From: Phanerochaete sordida
Taxonomy: Eukaryota > Basidiomycota > Agaricomycetes > Polyporales > Phanerochaetaceae
DNA: 64,000 nt
Assembly: GCA_019973155.2 (NCBI GenBank)
Contig: BPQB01000058.1
Coordinates: 124,001 to 188,000 of the forward strand
Direction: 5' to 3'
A model generated the notes under the pieces. That model made no database searches. It had not been told where the DNA came from and worked only from the letters and a program-made list of their open reading frames with translations. A program made the translations under genes and the position numbers. Below are positions 44,103 to 56,543 of this stretch, piece by piece. Positions within the stretch are counted from its first letter, which is position 1. Every line of letters starts with the position of its first letter.

Positions 44103-46790
44103 TGTGTGGAATTTGGATAGCTTGCGGGTTATTGCTGTCTCTCGTCCTTATAGCTTTGATAGGACCTTCCTACTTGAAGATTACAGCGGATGGAGCTTCA
44201 AAGCCGAGGGCTAGAATGTTGCCCCGGACGATACTATTACTCTATTACTCTATTATTATGCACATCGACCGAAAGTAACAGTTCTATACAATTGCCCAGC
44301 GAGAGGCCTAATGACCTGGGGGGTTCATTCAACCTGAGCCAGCTTATGTACCTACCCCTCGTCTCACTCGGGTCCTGCACTCGGGTCTCCTCCGTTCCAG
44401 CATCTAGAATGGTCACGGTCCCGGCCGCTTCAGACGGTAGACGTGGCATATCCGCGACCATTACCCCGGTTCAAAACAAACGGGTCCGCGGCAGGCGGTC
44501 GACCGAATTCCCCCACTTCTCTCTCTCTCTACCAGCTCGACGTGCCCCAAAGCTCCCGTCTGCGTCGCAGCAGCAGTACGTCTTCGTCTCATTCAGAGCT
44601 TGGTCCTCCTTTCTTTGCGAAGGGTGATTTGCGCGGCCGGCAGGGGCCTGGCGATCTTCCCAGAGGCGGTATGGTGGCGCGCGAGCGCGCATGAGCAGGC
44701 CGCGAGGCCGGCTACGTACCGCGCAAGAGCAGCAACAACCTCAAAATTCGGGGTCAGAGCCCAGCTCCGAGCAGTGGTGTTGAGGTGCAGCGCATGTGTG
44801 CGCTGCAGAGGACGAAGAGGTGACACGATCGGCGCGCGACGCGCAAGACCATGATCGTGCAGAGCGAAGCTAGGGATGTCTGGCACCCTTGAGCTTGACC
44901 CGCTAACAGACATCGAATAGGCAGATTCACCCACTCCGCCCCCCGACGCATACGAGCTCACGCCGCCGCTCCCGACGACTTCCGCTCGACTTTCGCAGCG
45001 TGCTGCTCAATCCCGCCGTCTGACCGCACGGCGATAACATGCGGCGACGCGGCTCCGGCATCAGCTGCGTCGGGCCGACGTGGCTCGAACTCGCGGTTCG
45101 GTGCCAGGTTACAACGCCGCACTCGACGCGCCGGACTTGAAAGCCGCGGACGTCGAGTACGGGGTCGAGCACGCCGCGGGCACCGTCGCGGACGGAGTCG
45201 AGCACGCCGCGGTGTCCGTCGCGGGCACCGTCGCGGACGACACAAGTGCGGCACTGCTCGCCTTACGCACAAAATGCGCACGCCAGCGGCGCAAAGCGTT
45301 TCCGTGCTTCGGCGCGCTGTGCTAGCTCTTCTCATGGCTCAGTTCGAACGACAGCTCGACAGGCCCGCAGCTGCCCACCAGCTGCCCACGGCTCAGCGAC
45401 ACTAAGACGTGAGTTGCCGAGTTATAAGAACACGCCGCTCGTCATCAGACTCACGTTCAGCGGTATGACCAGCAGCAGGACGCTGCCGCAGTGGTACTAC
45501 TCCTGGCGCGCTCTACGCGCCTCACTAGGCCCCTTCCGGACGACGTCAAGAAGACGTACACGGGGACTGAGTCGTCGAGATGGTGTGTGCATGCCACCGC
45601 TCTCCGTGCGATGCAGACGCTGATCCTCAGGCCTTAAGGCGATGGGCCAAGACCGGCGCAGGGTTGCGCGCGGTCGAGATCGTCTTTGATACCGTCGTAT
45701 CGGCTGTCGTGCAGCACGATCTCCGAAAGCACATGTGGCGCAGGCAGCTATACGAGTTACGGTGCGTACCATCCATGCTGCTATTGCCCTTCGATGCTCG
45801 AGACCAACCCACTCTGCTGCATGCATGACAGAGCCTAGAGGTGAGCATCGAAATTTATTGCGTGTTCATGTGATCCTTCTACATGTATCATACTCCGCTA
45901 CCGCTACTACGCGCCTAATAATATTTTACTCTCAAAATCTTTGGAGCTGTTTAGGTGATCCTGGAATTAGGACGGATTCTCGCGGTCTACCACCGCATGC
46001 CGGGCAGTCTCCATGAGTCACAGGACAAGGAGATCGCGGTATTTCCTGGCAGTAACCGAAATGGCGGTAACATACGTCCCTAACTTGAACGATACCTTTG
46101 TCTCGCTGCTTTACCCCCATGTTGCTACTTATGTTAGATTTGGAGCGTTCAGTCAAATTTCCGGCTGGAGCGGAGCAAAAATATATCTTTGTAAATTCGT
46201 CTCCTCACCGGAGCGGAGCGGAGGGATTTCTTGTCCCTATATACATACTCGTCACCAAGGGCTCCATCCCGGAGATTCATTTAGTTATCATGCCGAACTT
46301 GAAAGCTTCGATGACCTCCTAGCACCCTGAAGCGCTGGAATAATTGGCCCAAATCATCCAGGATGGCTCGCGCAAACTCCTCAGCAGCAGACGACGTTGA
46401 GCATGCACTCGGCAGCAACCTGAAGACATGTTGCTCTTTCTTCTTATTTGCCATCCTTGTGATCGTGGACAGACGATCGTTCGATGCCGTGCGTGCACCG
46501 TGTAGGACGTGGTATTGACGAGGTTGTATGGTAAAAATAGACATGAATTGGCAGGCGAGGCGCGCATGTCGGTGCTGGTGGACCCCAGGCGCTTTTGCAA
46601 AGAATCTACTGGTGTTACATGTCGTGCTCAAGATCATCATCTTCTAAAGTCTGGCGTGTCGAGTTGACCTCGCACATAGAACAGACGTCTGCGCGCAGCG
46701 CGGTAATCAGCGTCGTCGCTTTCCACGCCCGCGTGATACAGAACTAGCGCGACGTACCCAGGGAAGTCACGACCGCCCTATGCAGCGGGG
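44103..46790. other. 2.7-kb intergenic region
   Basis: No gene is supported. A small plus-strand frame at 45080-45325 has a short internal repeat (VEHAAGTVADGVEHAAVSVAGTVAD in two overlapping units) but no other sign of being a gene. Confidence 0.4.
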
Positions 46791-48394
46791 TCACGCTGGC
46801 AGCCCTCGCCCCAGCGCGTAACACTCGCCATAGTCGTCGTCGTCCTCCGGCCCCTCCGCCGGCCCGTGCTCGAGCGGCTCGCCGATATTGCCCAGGAAAC
46901 TCGGTGGCGGCGCCCGGAAGCACAGCGGGCGCAGCTCCGGCGCGCCCGCGCAGCTGCTTGCGCTCGCCTCGCCCGGCGCGCGCGTGAGCTGGCGCAGGTT
47001 CAGCATGAAGCGCTGCACGAGCAGCGGCGGCTGCGTGCCGTCAGTATCAGCGCGCGTGCGAGCGTATGGGGAGGAGGGGCGTACGAGGTAGAGCATGAAG
47101 ATGTTGGAGTAGCTGCCCTAAGAGAGCGTGAGTGTGGGGAGAAGCACGGGGAGGAGGGGAGGCGCACCCCGACGGCCGTCGTGTTGTACGTCAGCAGCTG
47201 GCAGAGGTTGATCACGAGCATGATTCTGCGCTCGTCAGCACATCCTCCGCATCACTCTGACACCACTCACACAAAATACAGCGTCCCTAGCGCACGACCC
47301 AGCCATCGTCAGCACGCGCGGAACAACAGTATGCACAGGACGCACCGTCGCGCAGCAGGATCGTCGTGACAGACGACGCCATGCGCAGCCTGCGCATCTC
47401 GCGGAAGTGCTCGTACGACTTCACCCACGTCGTCCCGAGCACGAGCGCTTCGAGCGCGATCGCGCTCGTCGTCGCCGTGTACAGCACTACCTCCAGAACC
47501 CTATCAGCGGCGCACGCCCCGCACTACACAAGTACGCACGTCTGCGGCGGGTGAGCGCGGGGAGGAGGGAGGAGGGAGGACGGGGCAGGCGCACCTGGTC
47601 TCGAGCGCCTCCGAGAGCGCGATGACGGTGTACCCGCCGGGCGGGACGGGCACGAGCGTCGTGCGCGCCCACTTGTACTTCGCTACCATCAGCCGTGCGC
47701 CCCTTCCCAGAAATAAAGCCTCACGGTGTTCGTCGCGACGGGCACGAGGCCGAGCGCGCCGACGAGCGCGGGCACGGCGTAGCGCAGGCGCCCGCGCAGC
47801 AGGATGGCGTAGACGCGCAGCGCGGAGAAGGCTGTTGAGTGGTGAGATGGGAGGTGGGAGGGAGGGCGGGAGGGAGAGGGCGTACCGGCGACGACGGTCA
47901 GGCTGAGGGCGTACGTGATGACGGTGAGGCGCCAGATGCCTTCGAAGCTTGTGCGCGGACGTCAGCGAGTGCCGCGGCCTACGCCCAAACGTACGTCTGC
48001 TCGGCACGAGATGTCAGCGACAAGCGTCGTTACCAGCGGGCATACACTCACACCGCGCGACAGACGTAATCGGGATATTCCCCGCGATGGGTCCGAGCAG
48101 CATGAGCCAGCGGCTCACGAGCAGCATGGCCGACGGCGCGGTGGGCCGGCGCCGCCACACGACGTCGACCTCGCGGTCGAGCGTGACGGCGTACTCGTAC
48201 ACGACGAGCGCTGCGCGCGCGTGAGTCCTCCACATTTTTGGTGCGCGGCGGCGGGACGCACTGAGCATGGCGACGAGCACGCATTCCTCGACGAAGCTGC
48301 GTTGGTGTCAGTGAGAGCGCGACGGGTGCGGGGAGAGGGCGTACTTTTCTTCGGCGGCCTCCACGGCGCTGTGGTACGGGGCGTACGAGGACAT
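46791..48394 (-). CDS. DUF6533 seven-helix membrane protein, copy G
   Basis: Starts MSSYAPYHSAVEAAEEN, then FVEECVLVAML and LVVYEYAVTLDREVDVVWRRRP with SRWLMLLGPIAGNIP (DUF6533). The next helix is FEGIWRLTVITYALSLTVV, in which the Cys conserved in the paralogues is Phe. Then FSALRVYAILLRGRLRYAVPALVGALGLVPVATN, a basic loop KYKWARTTLVPVPPGG, TTSAIALEALVLGTTWVKSYEHF, TILLRDG and VINLCQLLTYNTT. The C-terminus has PPLLVQRFMLNLRQLTR and PSFLGNIGEPLEHG. It is very GC-rich and lies on the minus strand, like copy A, which it resembles in the later helices. Exons traced are open. Confidence 0.83.
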
Positions 48395-48444
48395 GGCGGG
48401 GCGCGGGGGCGGGGGCACGTGCTGGCCGCCGCCCGCGTCCCGAG

Positions 48445-48452
48445 TATATATA
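48445..48452 (-). promoter_or_regulatory. TATA box of DUF6533 copy G
   Basis: TATATATA lies 51 bp upstream of the minus-strand start codon. Confidence 0.55.
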
Positions 48453-50407
48453 CGGGGGCCGTTTTGATAGGGTGGCGTCAGGCACGTCGTGTATATCACT
48501 GTTTGATGGAGCCGCGGCACCGAGATTCGCGAGATTCGAGACGCCGGAGGACGCGGCGGCGGGGATGATAGTCTGGTATGGCGTACATGGCGACGCGGCG
48601 GTTCCTGTCTGAAGTCGTGGACAGCGTCGTGCAGGCTCGCTGACCCGTAGGGAGCGAGGACGCGACGGTGACTTGGAGACGCGTGTTCATGGCGGAGGCG
48701 ACGTTTTCCCTGCAAGCCATGAGCTGGTGATCAGAGTGTGGGAACGGTGGCGGCGGGGACGTCACCCATGACTTCAGCTTACTCTTGGCTGATATGTCCG
48801 TTCGCTAGATGTTGCGCAGGCCCATGATGTGCGGGAATGTGCCCCGTCTCCGAGCGCCGCGGGATTCCTTCACCTCCAGATTCCGGATCCTCTTCCAGGC
48901 GTGCGGGCGTACAACGACGCGACGAAAACGAGCCTCGTTCGCCTCGAATCGCTGGGTGGTCCTGCACTCGATAGACCGTCGCGCTGCGCACGGTTATCGC
49001 TGTTCGCAATGTGCAGATTGTCCTTGTTTCCTTTCGGCTCGCGCAGATCTGTGTCAGCTTAATTACCGTCGATCGACCTTCTCCACACGACGATCCGCGA
49101 GAAGACCGCGGTAGTCGCAGCCGCCGGCTCCTCCCTTTGAAGGAGCTCAGTCAGAGGCGTCTTCGCGCTCCATCTCGTCAGGCACACCGTTGATCCGCTC
49201 GTACCCTCGCAGAGGCGATGCTTATCTCTTCTTCCGCTAGTGACCGACGAGGACGTGCAGTAGCGCCATCAGGTGCGCAATCTCCTGCACCGCACCCTTG
49301 CTATGGAACGCATATTAAAGGCCCCATGCACTAGAAGCCAAGCGTAAGATAGAGCTCCAGAGACGCATTGACATGCTCACATGCTATGTTTTCTGTTGGA
49401 TGCCGCTCCCAGGACGGGGATCAGCGCGTTGCCACGGCTTCCTAGACCGGAGCCTTCCTTAGGACCTCGCGGACGACGCCCTCGCCGAGCAGATATACGC
49501 CGCTGTCCCCGCCCCACGCCGCCCCCGCCGAGCCTCCCGCGGAGCACCAGAGAGTCCCCGCGCGGGCCCTGGCACAGGGGGTAAATCAGTGGCGGAACGA
49601 AGCCGACGACCGCTTGCCCAGATGAGCTAGCGCACTGCGCAATGATGTGATGGCACCTCCCTGCATCACAGAAGGGCCGACGCAAAAACCTCTCACCTAC
49701 CTCTAGCGGCCCTTTCAGCTTTCGAAGGCTGGTAAACGTTCCACGAACCGCATTTCATCGCGCCGCTGACGGCCGCGTGGTGCGGTCGAGGTGGAAGTCG
49801 AAGACCAACCCGCCGCACGGAAGCATCGGCACCGGCATGCCGATCAAACGCCACCAGGCATCCGGCGATCACCGGCACCGGTGCACCGCCGGCGTGTTCG
49901 TTTGCTTCTGGCTTCCGCTCCCACCTCCGCGGACCCCGTCCGTAATCCCTCCCAGTAATATGCCCGGGAGTGGCAACATCGATGTTCCTCAGTAGTCATC
50001 GGCGACATTCAGTGAGGCTCAGTGAGGCTTAGTGGGCCTTCCCGGTGGCACACGCTGGTGAACGGTGGGAAACATCGACGGTCACTAATGCATTCTGGGT
50101 GTCATCGCCCACTACCGACGGTCACCGAAGTACAGCGGACAGGCCCGCTGATATTCACTGGCACACAGCGGTCGATGGTGACTATTGTGAATTGTCAGTA
50201 AATGATATTGCACGCGATGAACGACTCGCGCTTGGCAGTGAAAAAGCCTCAGTAAGGTGCGCGCGACCATAGCAAGCACTCCGTCAACACGCGGGAACCG
50301 TCTGCTAAAATGAGAACGCTGTTTATGGCTTCGGTCTGAGCGAGATGGGAATACAAGGGGTCATTTCCTTACAATATTTGAGTACTGGTCTACGCTACAG
50401 GGCTGTA
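48453..50407. other. Intergenic region left of the CxC5/CxC6 gene
   Basis: No gene is supported. Near 50011-50040 there are three direct 10-bp units (AGTGAGGCTC, AGTGAGGCTT, AGTGGGCCTT); a similar triple occurs right of the neighbouring gene pair at 55577. Confidence 0.45.
50011..50040 (+). repeat. Three 10-bp AGTG-type direct units
   Basis: AGTGAGGCTC, AGTGAGGCTT and AGTGGGCCTT in a row. See the similar cluster at 55577. Confidence 0.5.
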
Positions 50408-52650
50408 CTACACATTCTCCCAGAACTCTGCATCGAGCGCACGATCCTTGCGGCTTATCCGCTTTTGAATGTCCTCGGCAAAGAGCAAGAACAAAGAGTG
50501 CATGAAGAGGTCAAAGTTGACGTCAGTCATGTTGCGAAGCGGGGCTTCGTAACCCTTGAGCCAGGCATTGAATTGCTCAGCTGTCTCCGTGTTGAATGCC
50601 CGAGTCTGGTGAGCTCGCCCTTGCGCGTCCCTTTCCACTCGCACGAGATCCGGCTGCGCACCATTTGTAGGAGCAGGATTACACCACAGACGACAGAGAA
50701 TATCGGTGGACCGATGGTTGATGTAGTGGAAGGCGTCGACAATGTATTTCGTCGTCTTCAGCCACGAATCATTCGCGTTCTGCGTTACGATGTGCCGCAA
50801 AAGATCGCACGCATCATCGTATGCCAGAAAGCTTGGGCGAAGATTGTCGTGTCCATCCCAAATCCTGTTCATGATAGACAGGACTTGAGGCGTGCTCTCC
50901 GATCTATAGCACTTGCCCCAGCCGATAGGCATTCCGCAAGCCCACTGGACGGTCTCGACGCAGTAGACCGTTCGAGCGCGGAAGGTGTGGACCACGTCGG
51001 ACCCTGGAGTCTCACCAAGTGCAGGCAGTTGCAGCTGGAACCCATCGGCACCATCTGCCTGCCTGCGATCTCGGATTACTCGCCTCATCGTCGGATATGA
51101 TACGCGCTGAAAGCGGTTTATCCAGGCCTTCTCCCAGTCCGAGTGTGCAGGGTCGTCGCAGGTCAGAGCATTTCCAGCGCGCCGCGGGCGTCCGCATGGC
51201 ATGATGCCGCATAGATCTTGCAGCATCGGGAGATGCGCAGCGCAAAAGCGGCCGTTCTTGAAGTTGGCGAGCGGTGCTGTACAATCGTCGACGGCACAGA
51301 TCTGAACAATCGACATAGGTAAGTATACAGCTTGAATACATGCATGCAAGCTTACGCGATGTCCCAGAACCTTTCCGTCCATTACCGCCATGCGAACGTA
51401 ACCTCGAGGTGCGTTCCCAGGTGGAGCTTCATGTCTAGGAGGCCTTCTGGGCAGTCCAGTCGGAGGCTGTTGGGGCTGTCCTGCGTCGTCGTCCTAGCAT
51501 GAATAAAAGGTTAGTGTTTTATTCTAGCGATATAAGCTACGGTTTATCATACCTGGTTTATCTCCGGAATACCCTCAGCATGCGCCATACCCCCACTCTC
51601 CGGATCGTTATCCAGAATCGCACCCTCGTCGAGCAAGTCGCGACGGTACCGCTTCCGGTGGGTACAATCCATGCATCCGTGATGCAATGAGGCGACCAAT
51701 ACTCCACCATCCCTCCCAATCGCATCGCGCATGTATTTCGCAAGGGAGCCGCTGTCAAGGTTGGCTGGACAGGTGAACGAGGCGGAATGCCCATGAGCGA
51801 GGAGCAAACGGCGACCGAAGTGTTCGAAGAATAGACGACGCGATTGGCGGTTGGTAATCTTAGGACCGTCGCGAATCATTGCACTTGTCCACTTGGCAAA
51901 ATTTGACCATCCAGCTCGGAACTCCCGGATCGCATTTTCCTGGGCCAGCGCAACTCGGCGGTCAATCCACAGGCCGTGCTTCGAGATTCGCAGGTGTGTG
52001 GCGTCATAGTCCAGTCGCTGAAGGCGTTCACCCTGGGCACCGGGATATGTGATGCGGTCTGGATAATAGTCCGCGGCACAGGATGGGCAGTGGCCGACAA
52101 GAAGAACGCCCTTGCGCCACAAAAATCCGGCATCTAAGACGCGAACGTCCTGGGACCGTGTGCGAAGTCGGAGAGAGCGAAAACGTACGGTAGGTGGACA
52201 GCGAATGCAGGATGTGTGGCGGGAGGTAAGGATTATTTTGGGGAGCTGCAAAAGCAGTGAATATGGCGTGGCATCTGCGCTGATGCCCATGTATTCGTGA
52301 AGCATGTCGAGATCTCTTGCAATAATCTCCGCGCGATCTTGTGCCATATCGAGGTCATGTAGAATATCGTCCTCATCTTCGGCATTTGGTCCGAGAAATG
52401 AACGAGCTATGATCTTCACCGCGGCTGAGATCCATGCGGTATTCCGTGGCTGTCTCGGCTCTGCGCGTTGACGAGCATGAAGCGCCAAAACAGGCCCGAG
52501 AGACGCAATGGTAGCGAGCACCGCTAGAGTCTGAGGTATAGGCAAATATGCGGGGAAGTAAGAGTCGAGAACGAGGAGAAGGTCCTGGATGGTAGCCGGC
52601 ATGTCGAAGGGGCAGTGATGGAGGAGACACACACTGTCCAGGCTACCCAA
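50408..52650 (-). CDS. CxC5/CxC6 cysteine-cluster protein associated with KDZ transposons
   Basis: Three exons, with introns near 51498-51549 and 51302-51353, give about 700 residues. The first exon carries CxC5-type clusters: HTSCIRCPP, VGHCPSCAADYYPD, a residue run RVLDAGFLWRKGVLLVGHC and HHGCMDCTHRKRY. The third begins ICAVDDCTAPLANFKNGRFC and continues LCGIMPCGRPRRAGNALTCD, a CxC6-type zinc cluster. The C-terminal part (FLAYDDACDLLRHIV, YIVDAFHYINHRSTDILC, FNTETAEQFNAWL) has spaced acidic residues like an RNase H-fold transposase core. The family is known from KDZ (Kyakuja-Dileera-Zisupton) elements of mushrooms. Translation may start at 52650 or at the in-frame Met at 52602. No full KDZ transposase is seen nearby. 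The frame is open, so the gene is probably intact. Confidence 0.82.
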
Positions 52651-52789
52651 AATTATTTTCGTAGGCGGCGTCCTGGCGCGCGGAATAAGGCTGATATTTC
52701 GGCCGAGAGGATGCGCTGCAACTACATTTATTGCGCAGAACCCGACACAGACAATCTAGCGACAGCAATCGCGGGACATGAACTACAAT

Positions 52790-54838
52790 CTACGGACTAT
52801 CGAGAGTAACAGAAGTGAAGCGACGGGCTTTAGTCTTCTTTTCGGTCTCAGAGGACGAGTCCGCACTCTCCTCGACCTCTTCGCGAGCCCTCTTCTTCTT
52901 CTTGCCATACTTGTCGAGCGACGAGGCGGAGGCCTTCTTTGCAGAAGCCTTGGATCGGCGGGCTTCAAGGGCTGCCTCCTGCCAGTCGCAAAGCTGCGCA
53001 CGAGTCATGGCCTTGAAGCGCACCTTGTGATCGCCTTCAGGGTCATCCCACCACGCCTGCAAGGCTGGTAACTTGGTGAGAAGCTCTTCGCTGAAGAGCT
53101 TGGCATCCGAGTTGAACTGGGAGGGCTTCATACGGAACGCTTTGATGAGTTCGACTTGCCTGAAGGTCTTGCCGCGGAACTGTCCGGCAGACTTCTCTTC
53201 TGTAGCGTCGTAGCGCGGACGTTAGCTGGTAGAGAAGAGGGGAAGAATAAATACGCACTCTTATTGATCTTGTATCCGCCACCGCTCTGGGCCCAGTCCT
53301 TGGCGTTGAGCTTCTCCATGGCGGCGACGATAGCCTTCCTGCGACGAAGAACGTTGATTGCCTTCGCCGCCTTGGGCCATGGCGTCTTAGGACCATCGAG
53401 GAAGCTGTTGAGGTACTTGACGATGCCTTCGAGCTCGTCATCGTCGCTTGAGTCCATGTCGCTGGTCGGCTCCAACGAGGTCGGCTCGGAACGCTGGGCA
53501 AGGGGGCCCGGGACCTCTACGATGTCCGGATCGTGTTCGTCCTCGGGCTCCTGCTTGAAGGCTGGCTTGACGGCCTTGGAGGGTGGCATGTCTGCGTTCT
53601 ATGCGCAAGATATTACGAACCGTCGGCTGAGGATGAGCGATGGGCGTACCTTCGGTACCTTGGAGCTCAGATAGAGCTCGCACACCAGCACAGACCGGTC
53701 GCCCTCGGTCTCGCGAAGAGGGAACGAGTTGGGACGGTCAAGCTGCAGAGCGCCGTGCTTCTTCCCATTGAGAACGTCCTCGACAGTGCCGACGTTCACA
53801 CGGTTCCCAGATGCCGTCGGGCCCATGCGATAAATCCTACCGCCGCGCTCTGGAGACAATGTATCAGATCTAAGACGATGGAGCGATAAGATATGCAACT
53901 TACCCTTCAGCGGGCTGCTCTGGGCGAGCGCCATGGGAAGGAGGTCGGAAAGGTTTGCCACCGTACGCTGCACGCCGTCCACCGTACGCTGCTCAAGGAG
54001 GCCTTTGCGTCCAGCAAGCCAGACCTCTTCTCCGGGGGCATTGGCGTTGTCAAAGTCTTGAAAGCGGATGACAATGTTCGCTGGAAACACACAGATTAAT
54101 ATAATACATTTGACACGGTGTAGACTGTACATACCGCTATTCACCTCCAGCGTCGGTGCGCTGTTCCTCTTAGGGGTAGTAGGAGCCTTCTTCGGACAGC
54201 TGGCAAGCTTGTCCAGTTGATCCATAGCGGTATCGGTACCATTGGAACTGGGAGGGGCCGGGGAGCTTTTGTCGCTGATATCCGAGGTATCAGGGCTCTT
54301 GCCTCGCTCATCTAGCACATCAAGGTTAGCATGAGTGTTCCTTGGATGCATACTAAGGATCTGACCGTTGAAAATCTCGTTCTGCGGCAGAACGTCGGCC
54401 GACAGGGGCACATGTTGAGGTGGCGGGTCCGCTGTGATACCTTCCTCGTACAGCTTCTTAGAGGCCCTGTAGGTCAAGCGTTAGCGGTACGTTGACGCTA
54501 TATCGGACGGTGACGCACCCTGTGGGGGCCTTGTCGCCCTTGCTCCCCTCTTCGTCGTCCTCCTTCGCCTTGTCTGCGCTAGTTTTGGCGCCATCTTGAC
54601 CAGAAGCCGGTCTGCCGGTCCCTTCAGCTCCAGGGCGGTAGGTGACAAGCTTCTGCCAGTCGGGGTTGGCGCAGACACGTTCCTGGTTGTTCTTAACGAA
54701 GGTCTTGATGGCGGCGATATAGTCTTCTTTGATGCGAGTCGATTTTACATCTTCTGTGATGCCCAGCTTCTCAGCTATGTTGACCAAGGACGGCTTGCGC
54801 CGTGACTTGTTCACGGGCCCAGTAAGGACGTTCGACAT
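52790..54838 (-). CDS. Charged, probably nuclear protein of unknown function
   Basis: Seven or so exons starting MSNVLTGPVNKSRRKPS. Residues ~18-50 (LVNIAEKLGITEDVKSTRI, EDYIAAIKTFVKNN) look like a SAP-type helix-turn-helix. Next is an acidic Ser/Lys-rich linker, a segment IVIRFQDFDNANAPGEEVWLAG, then GGRIYRMGPTASGNRVNVG, an acidic stretch (EPEDEHDPDIVEV, SDMDSSDDDELEG) and a helical Lys-rich C-terminus ending with KYGKKKKRAREEVEESADS. The basic cluster KKKKRAR could be a nuclear localisation signal. Both strands' splice signals are short and canonical. It lies 139 bp from the start of the CxC5/CxC6 gene on the same strand, which suggests a shared element or co-mobilised pair. I do not recognise the family. 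Confidence 0.7.
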
Positions 54839-55576
54839 CGATGAAGCGTAGTGAGAGAGGCAGAGAAGCGGGGAGTCCGGGAGAAAAAGACTGACCTTGG
54901 TCTTTTATGTGCTGACCGCTTTAGCACGATACTTGTCACGCTTCTAGGCATGAATGACTACCTTACTGTGTTCTGGCTGTAGATGCGGTTTGCCTCGCAC
55001 GTTCTATAGCACAGATAGATACACAAGACCATGCGCATATATCTATAGAAACTCAGAATGCCATGGCGTGGTCCAGGAGGCCAAAATTGCGTTAGAGGTA
55101 CAAAGGCATTTGGCCGGGTACATACCTTAAAAGTGCGATTTACGGCAGGATACGTATTTTCCGCCGGAGCGACTGCCGCATATAGTCATATCGTGCAGAA
55201 AACGTGGAGTCTGAACCGCCAGATCCAGGTCTTAAATAGGGGCCTGAGCTGCCTCTTCGACGAGAGTCAGCCAAAGTGGGAAATCATGTCACACAATGTG
55301 ACCAGCCGTCACCCACGTCATACTGCCGTCTCGTACAATGCGACGGTGCACAGCAGACATAGCTGTATGTCTGTGAGGCTCGCCAAGAGACGTAAGGTAT
55401 GGCTGCAGCGCAGCGGCAGCCGTTGTACGCTAGCAAAGGTCAGTGGCACCCACCGGGCATGGGAACAGTGCACACCGTCGACGATTTCCGTACGCTGCTG
55501 GGTAACGATGTATACTGATAGGCAACGTTGCTACTCACCGTTGCATCCTGCAGCTCATTGATGCACGGAGGTAGCT

Positions 55577-55606
55577 AGTGAAGGCCAGTGGAAGCCAGTG
55601 AGTGAC
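55577..55606 (+). repeat. Three 10-bp AGTG-type direct units
   Basis: AGTGAAGGCC, AGTGGAAGCC and AGTGAGTGAC in a row, similar in form and period to the cluster at 50011-50040. Confidence 0.45.
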
Positions 55607-56165
55607 AAACAATGGCAGCCAGCGGTGCGCGCCATCAACCCAGCGCGGCCCAGCCAAATTTGGCAGGCCTCACCGGTGAACACCGGCGACTGCCGCTGGA
55701 CATTGGCGGACACTGAAGTTGCAAGTCCCGGGCTTATAACTCATCCCTCCCGCCTCCTCGGCCGACCTCGACCAGAAGAACGCAGGATATCTCGGACCGG
55801 AATTCCGGCACTTTGCGCGGCGAGCGCACTGCCGTGGCTACGTGCCAAGTCCCGAGATCGGAGTCACTGGCACCTGCTCGCGTGCGAGGCCTTCCTGTGC
55901 GTATTTCCAACCACGTGATGCGTTGACCCAGAACCTGCGGGATTAGTTTGAGGACAGCTATTATTGTGCGGTGCGCTGCGGGTGACAAGGCTTGGGGTCA
56001 GCCAGTGCGGATCTTCGAGCGCAGGAGTACGTTCAATTTGTACTCTAGTCATTCTCGAAAGGCTGAATGACAGCAACTCTATAACAATAGACCCGCACCT
56101 CACGCTCGCGCACGTGCTTTCAAACTCGCGGCAGGCGGTCGCGATGCCGCAGAAGCCGCTCGAAG

Positions 56166-56543
56166 TTGAAGCGATGGGCCCAGCGCGAGTGGGATTTCAC
56201 AATCACCTCCACCGACGAGTTCCGCGCGCTTCGCGGCCAGCCTCCCTGTCCCGCACATCCGCCTGCTTTCTATTTGAATGAGTATATTTGCGCTTCCCCA
56301 GACGAGCTCCGCATGTCTCGGGGTCAGCTTCCCTGTCCTGCGCCTCCGCCTGTCTTCTATTTGGACGAGTATATCCGCGCCTGCCGTGCTGCCACCGGGC
56401 AAATGAGATGCAGCGCCCGTGAGTTACCTGCTACCCTTGCGCAGCTGCCAAATCACTCACAGTCTCTTGCAGTGCGATGGGGTGCTGTACTAGAAGTGGA
56501 GAAGGTTCGGTGCGTGTTCTGCGGCTATCTCATTTCGCAGTAG
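56166..56543 (+). CDS. Possible small repeat-containing protein
   Basis: A 125-residue frame MKRWAQREWDFTITS... contains two adjacent 29-residue units, DEFRALRGQPPCPAHPPAFY... and DELRMSRGQLPCPAPPPVFY..., with conserved Cys, Pro-rich core and a YLNEYI/YLDEYI end. Differences between units are often at third codon positions, which hints at past coding selection. No splice sites, promoter or homologue could be recognised, so this is tentative. Confidence 0.3.
   Translation: MKRWAQREWDFTITSTDEFRALRGQPPCPAHPPAFYLNEYICASPDELRMSRGQLPCPAPPPVFYLDEYIRACRAATGQMRCSARELPATLAQLPNHSQSLAVRWGAVLEVEKVRCVFCGYLISQ
56214..56387 (+). repeat. In-frame 87-bp tandem duplication
   Basis: Two units of exactly 87 bp (56214-56300 and 56301-56387), each starting GACGAG and containing CTTCTATTTG-like and GAGTATAT blocks. 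The length is a multiple of three. Confidence 0.8.

Noticed and set aside
45080..45325. Small repeat-bearing frame (VEHAAGTVAD units)
   Set aside because: Very GC-rich with short internal repeats; no promoter, introns or homologue, so it is more likely a chance frame.
50345..51100. 251-codon plus-strand open frame
   Set aside because: It is antisense to the third exon of the CxC5/CxC6 gene, where the minus strand has clear cysteine-cluster and acidic motifs.
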